Below are positions 1 to 6,061 of a DNA stretch of 10,341 bases, piece by piece. A model generated the notes under the pieces. That model searched no databases. It was not told the DNA's origin and saw only the letters and a list, made by a program, of their open reading frames with translations. This stretch comes from an uncultured Methanobrevibacter sp. (lineage in GTDB: Archaea; Methanobacteriota; Methanobacteria; Methanobacteriales; Methanobacteriaceae), in contig CAJOMK010000027.1 of NCBI GenBank assembly GCA_905235495.1, forward strand, positions 1 through 10,341. Direction: 5' to 3'. How positions within the stretch are numbered: position 1 is the stretch's first letter; the number at the start of each line of letters is the position of its first letter. The translations under genes and the position numbers were made by a program.

Positions 1-210
1 AGAGAAAATATCCAAACAGGTTCAATGAATAGGGCAGATGCTGTAATGGTATTGGTTAAAGCTCTTTCTAAAGCTGCACAAGATCCAAACAAAAAAGACA
101 TCATGATAAAAACTTCTTTGGAAGAATATAAGAAAGGAAATATTGTTATGGATCCAAAAGGTTCTTTTGCACGTTTACTCGCTACAAAAGGATTTGAATC
201 TATTGTATAA
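1..210 (+). CDS. 3' end of an unrecognised protein gene (5' part outside window)
   Basis: The frame is open from the first base and ends at TAA 208-210, so 69 C-terminal residues are visible. The in-frame ATG at 25 has no ribosome binding site and the frame continues upstream of it, so it is probably an internal Met. The visible part reads as a soluble alpha/beta protein end. A helix follows the motif TGSMNRADAV, then a lysine-rich stretch, then a tail ending in LLATKGFESIV. There is no membrane segment or Cys motif. The composition is ordinary coding sequence and an archaeal T-tract terminator follows, so it is a real gene. I do not recognise the family and assign no function. Confidence 0.8.
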   Translation, partial: RENIQTGSMNRADAVMVLVKALSKAAQDPNKKDIMIKTSLEEYKKGNIVMDPKGSFARLLATKGFESIV

Positions 211-228
211 ATTTAAATATTTATACAA

Positions 229-298
229 TTTCTTTTTTTAATTTTATTTTAACTTTTTTTATTTTTTCTTATTTTTTATTAGACCTTTTTTTATAATT
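229..298 (+). terminator. T-tract terminator of the partial first gene
   Basis: Starting about 20 bases after the stop at 210 there are repeated runs of five to seven T (for example 233-239, 252-258, 286-292). This is the usual archaeal intrinsic terminator form, needing no hairpin. The stretch lies between convergent genes, so it should stop + strand transcripts before they enter the oppositely oriented flavoprotein gene. Confidence 0.6.
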
Positions 299-390
299 TT
301 TTAAAATGAGTTTTTTATAATTAGATCTATTTTTAATTATTTTTTCTTAAAAAAAAGTATTTTGAAAGTAGAATTTTAAATTAAATTATT

Positions 391-427
391 TTTATAAAAA
401 AGAGTATAGATGATTTTTAAATCATCT
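391..427 (-). terminator. Hairpin plus T-tract terminator of the flavoprotein gene
   Basis: A perfect inverted repeat, AGATGATTT at 408-416 and AAATCATCT at 419-427, lies 12 bases past the stop codon of the - strand gene. Read on the - strand it is followed by TATACTCTTTTTTAT, giving a hairpin followed by six T. The position, orientation and T-run fit a terminator. Confidence 0.65.
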
Positions 428-438
428 TAAAATAGAGC

Positions 439-1761
439 TTATTTTAAACTGTTTGCAGCTTCTTGACCAGCTAAATAACCAGTTGAAAATGCTATTTGGA
501 GATTATATCCTCCAGTTGGTCCAGCTACTTCAAGAACTTCTCCTGCAAAGTACAATCCATTCACAAATCTGGATTGAAGTGTTTTGGAATCGATCTCTTT
601 TGATTTGACTCCTCCTATGGTGACCTTTGCAAGTTCTGTTTCCATGGATTCAATTTCAATAGGATGTCTCTTAAGGTTTTCAGCTATCTTATTCTTATCC
701 TTTTTAGTAATGTTAGCCATTGTTTTGCTTGGGCTGATATTGATTTTCATCAAGAAGTAATCAATGAAGTTAGCTGGAAGGAACTTTTTCATATAATTTT
801 TTATGGACACCTTTCCTTTGTCTGGAGTGTCTTTTGTAATTTGTTCCTTTATCTCTTCTTCAGTCATATCTGGAGTGAAATCAATATTGATTTTATTGGT
901 GAACAATTCAATATTCTCTATTTCCTCATCATCCTTTTGATTTAAGTTATCATCTAAGATTGTAAACTTGGACTTTTCAATCAATATATTGCTTAAGTCA
1001 ATCACTGCAGGTCCTGTTAAGCCGAAATGACTGATCAATATGTCCTCTCTAAGAGAAACTTTCTTCTTTTTGTCCTTGAAGGAAAGTTCAACATCACTTA
1101 ATGTCAATCCACTTAAGCTTCTAAGCAAAAAGTTATCTACATTAAATGAGACAAGCCCAGGCTTGATGTCTGTGATTGTGTGATTCATCTTTGAAGCTAT
1201 CCTATACCCATCTCCAGTTGAACCTGTATTAGGGTATGTGATTCCTCCTGTAGATACTACAATCTTTGATGCATTTAAGGATATCTTTTCATTTTCTATT
1301 AAGAATACTGGTTCCATCCTTTCATTTAATTCATGTTCAATATCATTTGAATTGATTGGACAATTGGTATGTATATCTACTCCCAATTCATCAAGGTATT
1401 CTTCCAAAATATCTAAAATATCATGGGCATCTTCAGTGTCTGGGAAAATTCTTTTCTTATCTTCTATATGGAATTCAAGGTCTTTTTCTTCAAATATTTC
1501 AAGCAATTTGTCTTGAGGCAATGTGTATAATGCATGCTTAAGGAAGTTTTTGTTTTTATTGTAATAATCTAATTGGTCATGGATTGGAGTGCTGTTTGCT
1601 ATATTACAGCGGCCTCCTCCTGTTAAAAGAAGTTTTTTACCTAAGGCATCATTCTTTTCTAAGATGCATACATTATGAGGTTCCAGTTCTTGAGCTGCCT
1701 TAATTGCAGCCATCATTCCTGCGGGTCCTCCTCCTATAATTGCCACTTTATATTCCTGCAT
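439..1761 (-). CDS. HI0933/BaiN-family FAD-dependent oxidoreductase
   Basis: This 440-aa flavoprotein has a Rossmann FAD-binding start, VAIIGGGPAG (residues 6-15), with Glu35 at the end of the second strand, placed to hold the FAD ribose. The family signature GKKLLLTGGGRCNI follows at 41-54. The conserved block with TGGITYPNTGSTGDGY lies around 172-187, and a C-terminal FAD-closing motif, YFAGEVLEVAGPTGGYNLQ, at 404-422. The length is close to the family norm (about 400-420). Related proteins are annotated as NAD(P)/FAD-dependent oxidoreductase, BaiN or aminoacetone oxidase-like, but the substrate in archaea is unknown, so I give no symbol. It is probably cytoplasmic, with no signal peptide or membrane segment. 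The ATG start is supported by AAGGTAAT at 1765-1772 just upstream. It appears to be its own unit, with a possible TATA box at 1823-1830 and a hairpin terminator. Confidence 0.93.
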   Translation of the reverse strand: MQEYKVAIIGGGPAGMMAAIKAAQELEPHNVCILEKNDALGKKLLLTGGGRCNIANSTPIHDQLDYYNKNKNFLKHALYTLPQDKLLEIFEEKDLEFHIEDKKRIFPDTEDAHDILDILEEYLDELGVDIHTNCPINSNDIEHELNERMEPVFLIENEKISLNASKIVVSTGGITYPNTGSTGDGYRIASKMNHTITDIKPGLVSFNVDNFLLRSLSGLTLSDVELSFKDKKKKVSLREDILISHFGLTGPAVIDLSNILIEKSKFTILDDNLNQKDDEEIENIELFTNKINIDFTPDMTEEEIKEQITKDTPDKGKVSIKNYMKKFLPANFIDYFLMKINISPSKTMANITKKDKNKIAENLKRHPIEIESMETELAKVTIGGVKSKEIDSKTLQSRFVNGLYFAGEVLEVAGPTGGYNLQIAFSTGYLAGQEAANSLK

Positions 1762-1770
1762 ATTATTACC

Positions 1771-1806
1771 TTGAATTTGAATTCATTGAATTTAAATATT
1801 GAATTT
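1771..1806. repeat. Three direct copies of TTGAATTT upstream of the flavoprotein gene
   Basis: TTGAATTT occurs at 1771-1778, 1786-1793 and 1799-1806, with steps of 15 and 13 bases. On the - strand this is AAATTCAA three times, between the candidate TATA box and the ribosome binding site. It could be a binding site for a regulator or leader structure, but the region is very AT-rich. Confidence 0.4.
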
Positions 1807-1822
1807 GATTTATTAATAGTAT

Positions 1823-1830
1823 TATTTAAA
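1823..1830 (-). promoter_or_regulatory. Candidate TATA box for the flavoprotein gene
   Basis: The - strand reads TTTAAATA, matching the archaeal TATA consensus TTTAWATA. It would place the transcript start near 1798-1800 and leave a leader of about 40 bases. A second A/T-rich match (around 1790-1798) lies closer to the gene, so the choice is uncertain. Confidence 0.4.
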
Positions 1831-1859
1831 ATAGTTGAAATAAAATTTTTAAAATTGGT

Positions 1860-1919
1860 AAAAAAATAGTTTTTAATTTTTAATAAAATGAAAATAAATA
1901 AGGAAATTCCTTATTTATT
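1860..1919 (-). terminator. Palindrome and T-tract terminator after aspS
   Basis: A 27-bp palindrome has arms AATAAATAAGGAA (1893-1905) and TTCCTTATTTATT (1907-1919), perfect over 13 bp around a single central base. On the - strand it is followed by T-rich sequence and a run of seven T near 1860-1866. It lies about 40 bases past the aspS stop. A long T-run also sits on the + strand side (1921-1950), so the structure could work in both directions. Confidence 0.65.
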
Positions 1920-1960
1920 GTTTTTTTTTAATTTTTTAATTTTTTGGTTTATTGATCAAC

Positions 1961-3283
1961 TTATGGGGTTAATCTGTGTCTGTCTCTTGGGAAGAGAACA
2001 GTTTCCCTAATGTTTTCAACACCGGTTAAGACCATAGCTAATCTGTCTGCACCTACACCCCAACCTGCGTGAGGAGCCATACCGTATTCGAATGCTTTCA
2101 AGTAGCTTCCGAATCCATCTGGGTTTAAGTCTCTTTCAATCATTTGTTTTACTAAAAGGTCGTATTGGTGGACCCTTGTAGAACCTGATGAGATTTCTAA
2201 GTTTTTGTACATTAAGTCGAAAGCATGACTGATTTCTGGAGTGTCTTCGTAAGGCATTGCATAGAACGGTTTAATTGCAGTTGGCCAATCGGTTAAGAAG
2301 TATAAACCTTCTTGGGTGTCTCCTAAAGCTTTTTCAGCTTCTCTGGATAAGTCTTCACCCCATTCCATATCGATTCCTTTTGAGTTGATGATATCTACAG
2401 CGTCATCATATTTGACTTCTGGGAATGGTCCTTCAGGAATAGTGCTTAAGTCATATTCTAAGATTTCCAATTCTTTTGCACAGTTTTCTTTAGTGGATTG
2501 GAGTACGGCAGTGATCATGCCGTCCAATACTTTCATTACATCAACATCATCTGCAAAGGAGATTTCACAGTCGATGGAAACTGCTTCGTTCAAGTGTCTT
2601 AAGGTATCGTGCTCTTCAGCTCTGAAGATTTGACCAATTTCAAATACTTTGTCAAATCCAGCACCCATCATCATTTGTTTGTACAATTGAGGGGATTGGC
2701 CGAGGAAAGCTTCTTTTTCAAAGTAAGTGATTGGGAAAAGTTCAGTTCCTCCTTCAGTAGCGGAAGCTACGAGTTTAGGAGTGTTGATTTCAATCATGCC
2801 TTGTTCGTTGAAGTAATCACGGACAGTCTTGAACATGTTTGCTTTTATCTTGAAGATTGAACTTACGTTTGCTTTTCTTAAGTCAAGGAATCTTGAGTTT
2901 AGTCTGGTATCAATTTCAGCTTTTACCTTTTCAGTTGGATCCATTGGTAATGGTTGTTTAGCTGGGTTTAAGATAATAACTTCAGCTGGAATGATTTCCA
3001 CACCATTTGGTGCTTTTCCTGCATCTTGTACTGCACCTTTGATTGCAACTACAGACTCTTTTCTAAGTACTCTCAAATCGTCTAAAATGGATGCATCCAC
3101 TTTTTTACTTGGTGCAGTAATTTGCACTAATCCATCTCTGTCTCTTACGATTACAAAGATGATTCCACCTAAGTCTCTTATTTCATGTACCCAACCCATA
3201 ATAATTACGTCTTCACCACTGATGTCAGGGTTGACGTCTTTAGAATAATGAGTTCTTCTTAAATCGCCTAATAAATAATCCAC
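1961..3283 (-). CDS. aspS: Aspartyl-tRNA synthetase, archaeal type, probably non-discriminating
   Basis: This cytoplasmic class IIb synthetase attaches aspartate to tRNA(Asp), and probably also to tRNA(Asn) for later amidation by GatCAB. An N-terminal OB-fold anticodon-binding domain (about 20-115, GWVHEIRDLGG at 30-40) is followed by the hinge and the catalytic domain. Motif 2 is FRAEEHDTLRHLNEA and motif 3 runs from GMAPHAGWGVGADRL to the C-terminus FPRDRHRLTP (401-440). The full length of 440 aa matches archaeal AspRS. His33 and Pro92 occupy the positions that are Trp26 and Lys85 in the discriminating T. kodakarensis enzyme, the pattern reported for non-discriminating AspRS. The start is a GTG at 3283-3281, chosen because GAGGCGAT lies four bases upstream and the protein aligns from there. 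Confidence 0.97.
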   Translation of the reverse strand: MDYLLGDLRRTHYSKDVNPDISGEDVIIMGWVHEIRDLGGIIFVIVRDRDGLVQITAPSKKVDASILDDLRVLRKESVVAIKGAVQDAGKAPNGVEIIPAEVIILNPAKQPLPMDPTEKVKAEIDTRLNSRFLDLRKANVSSIFKIKANMFKTVRDYFNEQGMIEINTPKLVASATEGGTELFPITYFEKEAFLGQSPQLYKQMMMGAGFDKVFEIGQIFRAEEHDTLRHLNEAVSIDCEISFADDVDVMKVLDGMITAVLQSTKENCAKELEILEYDLSTIPEGPFPEVKYDDAVDIINSKGIDMEWGEDLSREAEKALGDTQEGLYFLTDWPTAIKPFYAMPYEDTPEISHAFDLMYKNLEISSGSTRVHQYDLLVKQMIERDLNPDGFGSYLKAFEYGMAPHAGWGVGADRLAMVLTGVENIRETVLFPRDRHRLTP

Positions 3284-3287
3284 TTAT

Positions 3288-3295
3288 ATCGCCTC
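3288..3295 (-). promoter_or_regulatory. Ribosome binding site that fixes the GTG start of aspS
   Basis: The - strand reads GAGGCGAT, one mismatch from the anti-Shine-Dalgarno complement GAGGTGAT, four bases before GTG. It supports the GTG as the true start instead of a later Met. Confidence 0.7.
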
Positions 3296-3388
3296 GATTA
3301 TATTTACATAATTTGTTTTTCAATTAATAATTATTCAATTAATATTTATTAATAATCATAATTTATATTCAAAATTTTTCAAAATTTT

Positions 3389-3398
3389 TATATATTTT
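3389..3398 (-). promoter_or_regulatory. Weak candidate TATA box for aspS
   Basis: The - strand carries AATATATAAA, close to the archaeal TATA consensus, about 110 bases upstream of the GTG start. Several other A/T runs in this 202-base gap could serve instead (for example around 3362-3370). No strong T-run for hisD termination is visible here, so read-through from hisD into aspS cannot be ruled out. Confidence 0.25.
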
Positions 3399-3485
3399 CA
3401 TATTTTTATAATTTTTATAATTTTTCTTCAAATTTTGATTTAAGCAAATTTATAATATTTTATGTTTTATTATTTTATTTAGTTT

Positions 3486-4766
3486 CTAGAGTTCTTTATT
3501 CAATCTGACTTTCACAGAATTTGCATGTGCATAGAAACCTTCATATTCCGCTATTGGAATGACTGTTTTTGCAAGTTCTTCTATACCTTCTTGAGTAAGT
3601 GTCTGAACTGTTGGTTTCTTGATGAATGCTTCAGTGGAAAGACCTGAATACATTTTAGCTCCACCACCTGTTGGCAAAACATGATTTGTTCCAGAACCAT
3701 AATCACCTGCAGCTACAGGGGAGTATTTTCCTAAGAAAATTGATCCTGCATTTTTGATTTTATCAAGTACAGCATTGTCATTTTCTGTAGTGATGATTAA
3801 ATGCTCAGGAGCATAAGTGTTGGTAAAGTCAATAGCTTCTTCCATATTTTCACAAAGTATGATATGGCCATGTTTTTCCAAGGATTCTTCGATGATTTCA
3901 CGTCTTGCAGCTTCTTTTGCAAACTCTTCAATCAAATCTTTAGCCTTGGCAGCTATCTCTTCATCATCTGTAATTAAGAAACAAGATGCTTCAGGGTCAT
4001 GTTCAGCTTGTGATAAAAAGTCGTGAGCAAGATATTCAGGAACTGCTGTGTTGTCACAAAGGATTAACACTTCAGAGGGTCCTGCAGGGAATTCAATATC
4101 CACATCGCCATAAACTAACTTTTTAGCTCCGGTAACGAATACATTTCCCGGGCCTACAATCTTTTCAACCTTTTCGATTGATTCAGTTCCGTAAGCCATG
4201 GCAGCAATTGCTTGAGAGCCTCCGCATTTGTAGATTTCATCTGCTCCCGCTAAATCTGCAGCTACTAAAATAGCATCCATGATTTTTCCATCCTCTCCTG
4301 GTGGAGTGCAACAGATTATCCTTTCAACTCCAGCTATCTTAGCAGGAATCACTTCCATAAGTATAGATGAAGGATAAGCAGCTCTTCCTCCTGGGATATA
4401 ACAGCCAACACTGTTTATTGGCCTAATGATTTGTCCAGCAGTAATTCCAGTGTTTACTTCTATAGACCATTCTTCTGGAATTTGAGCTTTATGGAATTTT
4501 TCTATATTTTTAGATGCTCTTTCAAGTGCTTCAATAAGATCTTTATCTAAATTATCATAAGCTTCTTTAATTTCATCTTCAGAAACTTGCAAATCATCCA
4601 ATTCAGTTTTATCGAACTTGGCAGTGTATCTTTTGACAGCTTCATCCTTATTCTCTTTCACATCTTTGAGAATATCTGAAACTATATTCAAGATTTCATT
4701 GATGTCTGCCTGTGATCTTTTGATTAAATCATCTGCAGTTTCCTTATCATATTTTAGAATTTCCAT
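3486..4766 (-). CDS. hisD: Histidinol dehydrogenase
   Basis: It catalyses the last two steps of histidine biosynthesis, oxidising L-histidinol to L-histidine with two NAD+ in the cytoplasm. The length, 426 aa, is normal for HisD. The family signatures are intact: IVGPGNVFVTGAKK (203-216), PAGPSEVLI (227-235), SQAEHDPEA (252-260), APEHL (319-323), GDYGSGTNHVLPT (354-366) and the C-terminal YAHANSVKVR. The zinc ligands expected from the E. coli enzyme correspond to Gln253, His256, Asp355 and His414, and the catalytic pair to Glu321-His322. All are present, so the enzyme should be active. The ATG start is preceded by a modest site, GTGGT, about four bases upstream. No other his gene is adjacent, so the pathway is dispersed in this genome, as is common in archaea. 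Confidence 0.97.
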   Translation of the reverse strand: MEILKYDKETADDLIKRSQADINEILNIVSDILKDVKENKDEAVKRYTAKFDKTELDDLQVSEDEIKEAYDNLDKDLIEALERASKNIEKFHKAQIPEEWSIEVNTGITAGQIIRPINSVGCYIPGGRAAYPSSILMEVIPAKIAGVERIICCTPPGEDGKIMDAILVAADLAGADEIYKCGGSQAIAAMAYGTESIEKVEKIVGPGNVFVTGAKKLVYGDVDIEFPAGPSEVLILCDNTAVPEYLAHDFLSQAEHDPEASCFLITDDEEIAAKAKDLIEEFAKEAARREIIEESLEKHGHIILCENMEEAIDFTNTYAPEHLIITTENDNAVLDKIKNAGSIFLGKYSPVAAGDYGSGTNHVLPTGGGAKMYSGLSTEAFIKKPTVQTLTQEGIEELAKTVIPIAEYEGFYAHANSVKVRLNKEL

Positions 4767-4883
4767 TCTACCACTCTTTACTAAATAAAATAAAATAGTT
4801 AATAAAATAAATAAACTAATAAAATAATTAGAATTAATAATTAAAATAATAAATAATTATCTTATTAATTGCTTTTGTTGTTT

Positions 4884-4917
4884 TTATGCATATGTTGTTA
4901 GTGTATTATATGCATAA
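4884..4917. repeat. 10-bp inverted repeat TTATGCATAT, possible operator
   Basis: TTATGCATAT (4884-4893) and ATATGCATAA (4908-4917) are perfect reverse complements separated by 14 bases. Each arm contains the palindrome TATGCATA, so the arms are 24 bp apart centre to centre. That suits a dimer-of-dimers regulator on one DNA face, or a hairpin. It lies about 120-150 bases upstream of hisD. Confidence 0.45.
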
Positions 4918-5048
4918 TTTATAACATAATTAAGTATATTTTTTATATTTTATATACATTATTAATATTAAGTATAAATTTTAGTTATTTTCCATTTTTC
5001 ATCATTTAAATTTTTTGAAAAAATGATTTAATTCATAACTCATTTAAC

Positions 5049-5063
5049 AAAAAGATTTATATA
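5049..5063 (+). promoter_or_regulatory. Strong archaeal BRE/TATA core promoter
   Basis: AAAAAGA followed by TTTATATA (5056-5063) matches a purine-rich BRE plus TATA box closely. The transcript would begin near 5085, about 280 bases before the UPF0058 start. The same core recurs at 5849-5863 with one base changed. Confidence 0.6.
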
Positions 5064-5092
5064 TTTTTGAGACAAAAAATTAAATATAAAAG

Positions 5093-5100
5093 TTTATATA
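5093..5100 (+). promoter_or_regulatory. Second TATA box upstream of UPF0058 gene
   Basis: TTTATATA preceded by ATAAAAG fits a TATA box with BRE. The predicted start is near 5120-5125, giving a leader of about 240 bases if it serves the UPF0058 gene. Confidence 0.45.
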
Positions 5101-5159
5101 GTTAAACATAAATTTTAAATACAATCATGTTAAAAATACTATTAACAAAAATAATTGAA

Positions 5160-5260
5160 GTTGATAAAAATCATCTTTTGTGAAATTTATATGAGGATTT
5201 AGTTGAAAGTGTTTAAATCCATAAAATGAATATTTATTTCGTGGTATCCGAAAAATATGG
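5160..5260 (+). ncRNA. Possible structured leader or small RNA
   Basis: Downstream of the two TATA boxes, GGATTTA (5195-5201) can pair with TAAATCC (5214-5220). TTTCG (5237-5241) can pair with CGAAA (5249-5253) around a GGTATC loop. The stretch has more G and C than its surroundings. It matches no riboswitch or C/D box RNA that I recognise, so it is only a candidate. Confidence 0.25.
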
Positions 5261-5365
5261 TTTGATCTTTATTGTTTTGTTATGTGTTTAGGATAAATTT
5301 GAATTAATAAATGTTGATTTAAATTATTATTTTTTAAGAATTTTAAAATATAGGAAAGGTATTAT

Positions 5366-5671
5366 ATGTATAAAGATGAAATGATTCAATTACATCAATT
5401 TTTAGTATATGTTTTAAAATATTTAGACACTGATAACACTGCTCATCAATATTGTGAAGAGTACCTTGCATTGAACATTAGTCCTCATCACATTCATAGA
5501 ACCAAAGTAGAACATAAACATGCAATCTTTGTTCTTTCTAACACTATTTCTGAAGTTATTTTGAATAAAGAAGAAGGTTCCGTACCTCCTAATGTTTCTA
5601 ATGCTTTAAGAGATCTTGTAAGAAGATCTAAAAAAGAATTAAAAGCGGCTGAAGTTGCTCAATCAAAATAA
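5366..5671 (+). CDS. UPF0058 family protein
   Basis: This 101-aa soluble archaeal protein matches the UPF0058 family (Pfam PF01893) in length and pattern. It opens with MYKDEMIQLHQFLVYVLKYL, followed by a His-rich core ISPHHIHRTKVEHKHAIF (38-55) and a C-terminal basic helix with RRSKKELKAAE. It is predicted to be all helical, with no membrane segment. The function of the family is not established. The conserved His residues (10, 41, 42, 44, 50, 52) could bind a metal, which is inference. The ATG has AGGAAAGGTAT immediately upstream. It appears to be a single-gene unit with a possible long leader and a T-rich terminator. Confidence 0.92.
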   Translation: MYKDEMIQLHQFLVYVLKYLDTDNTAHQYCEEYLALNISPHHIHRTKVEHKHAIFVLSNTISEVILNKEEGSVPPNVSNALRDLVRRSKKELKAAEVAQSK

Positions 5672-5675
5672 TTCT

Positions 5676-5817
5676 TTTATTTTTATTTTTTAATTTCTAT
5701 TTTTGTTATTTTTGTTATATTTTTGGTTTTTTTTAGATTTTTAGTTTATTCTTTAGATAATTTTTCCTGTTTTTTTAAGATTTTTTTAGAGTATTTAGAT
5801 ATTTTTTCCTGTTTTTT
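5676..5817 (+). terminator. Multiple T-tract terminators after UPF0058 gene
   Basis: Runs of five to eight T recur from just after the stop to 5817, the archaeal terminator form. Two copies of a 24-base unit, reading TTTAGATA, then T5-6, then CCTG, then T6, make up the distal half. Confidence 0.6.
5752..5817 (+). repeat. Duplicated 24-base T-tract unit
   Basis: Positions 5752-5775 and 5794-5817 are identical except for one base (A or T after TTTAGATA). They start 42 bases apart. Both contain CCTG between two T-runs. Confidence 0.7.
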
Positions 5818-5848
5818 GGTTTTCATTAGGTATAACTATACAAATTCT

Positions 5849-5863
5849 AAAAAGATTTAAATA
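5849..5863 (+). promoter_or_regulatory. Strong core promoter for the NYN ribonuclease gene
   Basis: AAAAAGA plus TTTAAATA (5856-5863) is a near-consensus archaeal BRE and TATA box. The transcript would start near 5886, leaving a leader of about 175 bases. A weaker TATA-like run (TTTATATA around 5991-5998) is closer to the gene and could give a short leader instead. Confidence 0.55.
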
Positions 5864-6051
5864 TTTTAGTATAAATATATATTCATAATATAAAATATTC
5901 TATGAATTATTTTCAATCAAACCAATAACTTTATAGTATAATCTATTGAATAATGGATTTAAACTCAAAAAAAAGGATTAGAATCATTATTTTTATATAT
6001 CATAAGTGAAATAATTAATTTTTTAAAAAATCATTAACTTAAACTTTTAAA

Positions 6052-6058
6052 GGGTGAT
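6052..6058 (+). promoter_or_regulatory. Ribosome binding site that fixes a TTG start
   Basis: GGGTGAT contains six consecutive bases complementary to the archaeal 16S rRNA 3' end and stands three bases before TTG 6062-6064. It makes the TTG the likely start, and the protein begins there with the expected NYN strand (KVIIDAANV). Confidence 0.75.
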
Positions 6059-6061
6059 ATC

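Larger units (their letters stand above)
4767..5365. other. 599-base intergenic region between divergent hisD and UPF0058 genes
   Basis: There is no convincing protein gene here on either strand. The part next to hisD (4767-4870) is almost pure A/T with no clear - strand TATA box. It then holds the inverted repeat at 4884-4917, an imperfect hairpin (ATCATTT 5001-5007 with AAATGAT 5021-5027), two TTTATATA boxes on the + strand and a slightly less AT-rich, hairpin-containing stretch at about 5160-5260. It is longer than the other gaps and may carry a leader RNA or a small RNA. Confidence 0.6.
5672..6061. other. 390-base intergenic region before the NYN ribonuclease gene
   Basis: The first 150 bases are T-rich terminator sequence on the + strand, including a duplicated unit at 5752-5775 and 5794-5817. 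A strong promoter core at 5849-5863 follows, then a hairpin-forming repeat near its predicted start (ATTCATA 5881-5887 with TATGAAT 5901-5907), and about 150 bases of A/T-rich leader. The only reading frame (18 codons from 5953) lacks a ribosome binding site. I see no RNA gene. Confidence 0.6.

Noticed and set aside
2316..3248. Three + strand frames opposite aspS, up to 139 codons
   Set aside because: They are antisense shadows of a highly conserved synthetase, without start signals.
3300..3480. Short direct repeats (TTCAATTAATA at 3319 and 3334, TTCAAAATTTTT around 3368-3389) considered as a CRISPR-like or operator array
   Set aside because: There are only two copies each in nearly pure A/T sequence, with no spacers of even length and no cas genes.
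5953..6009. 18-codon frame (ATG to TGA) in the ribonuclease leader
   Set aside because: It has no ribosome binding site and an A/T-driven composition (Lys/Ile-rich), so it is most likely chance.
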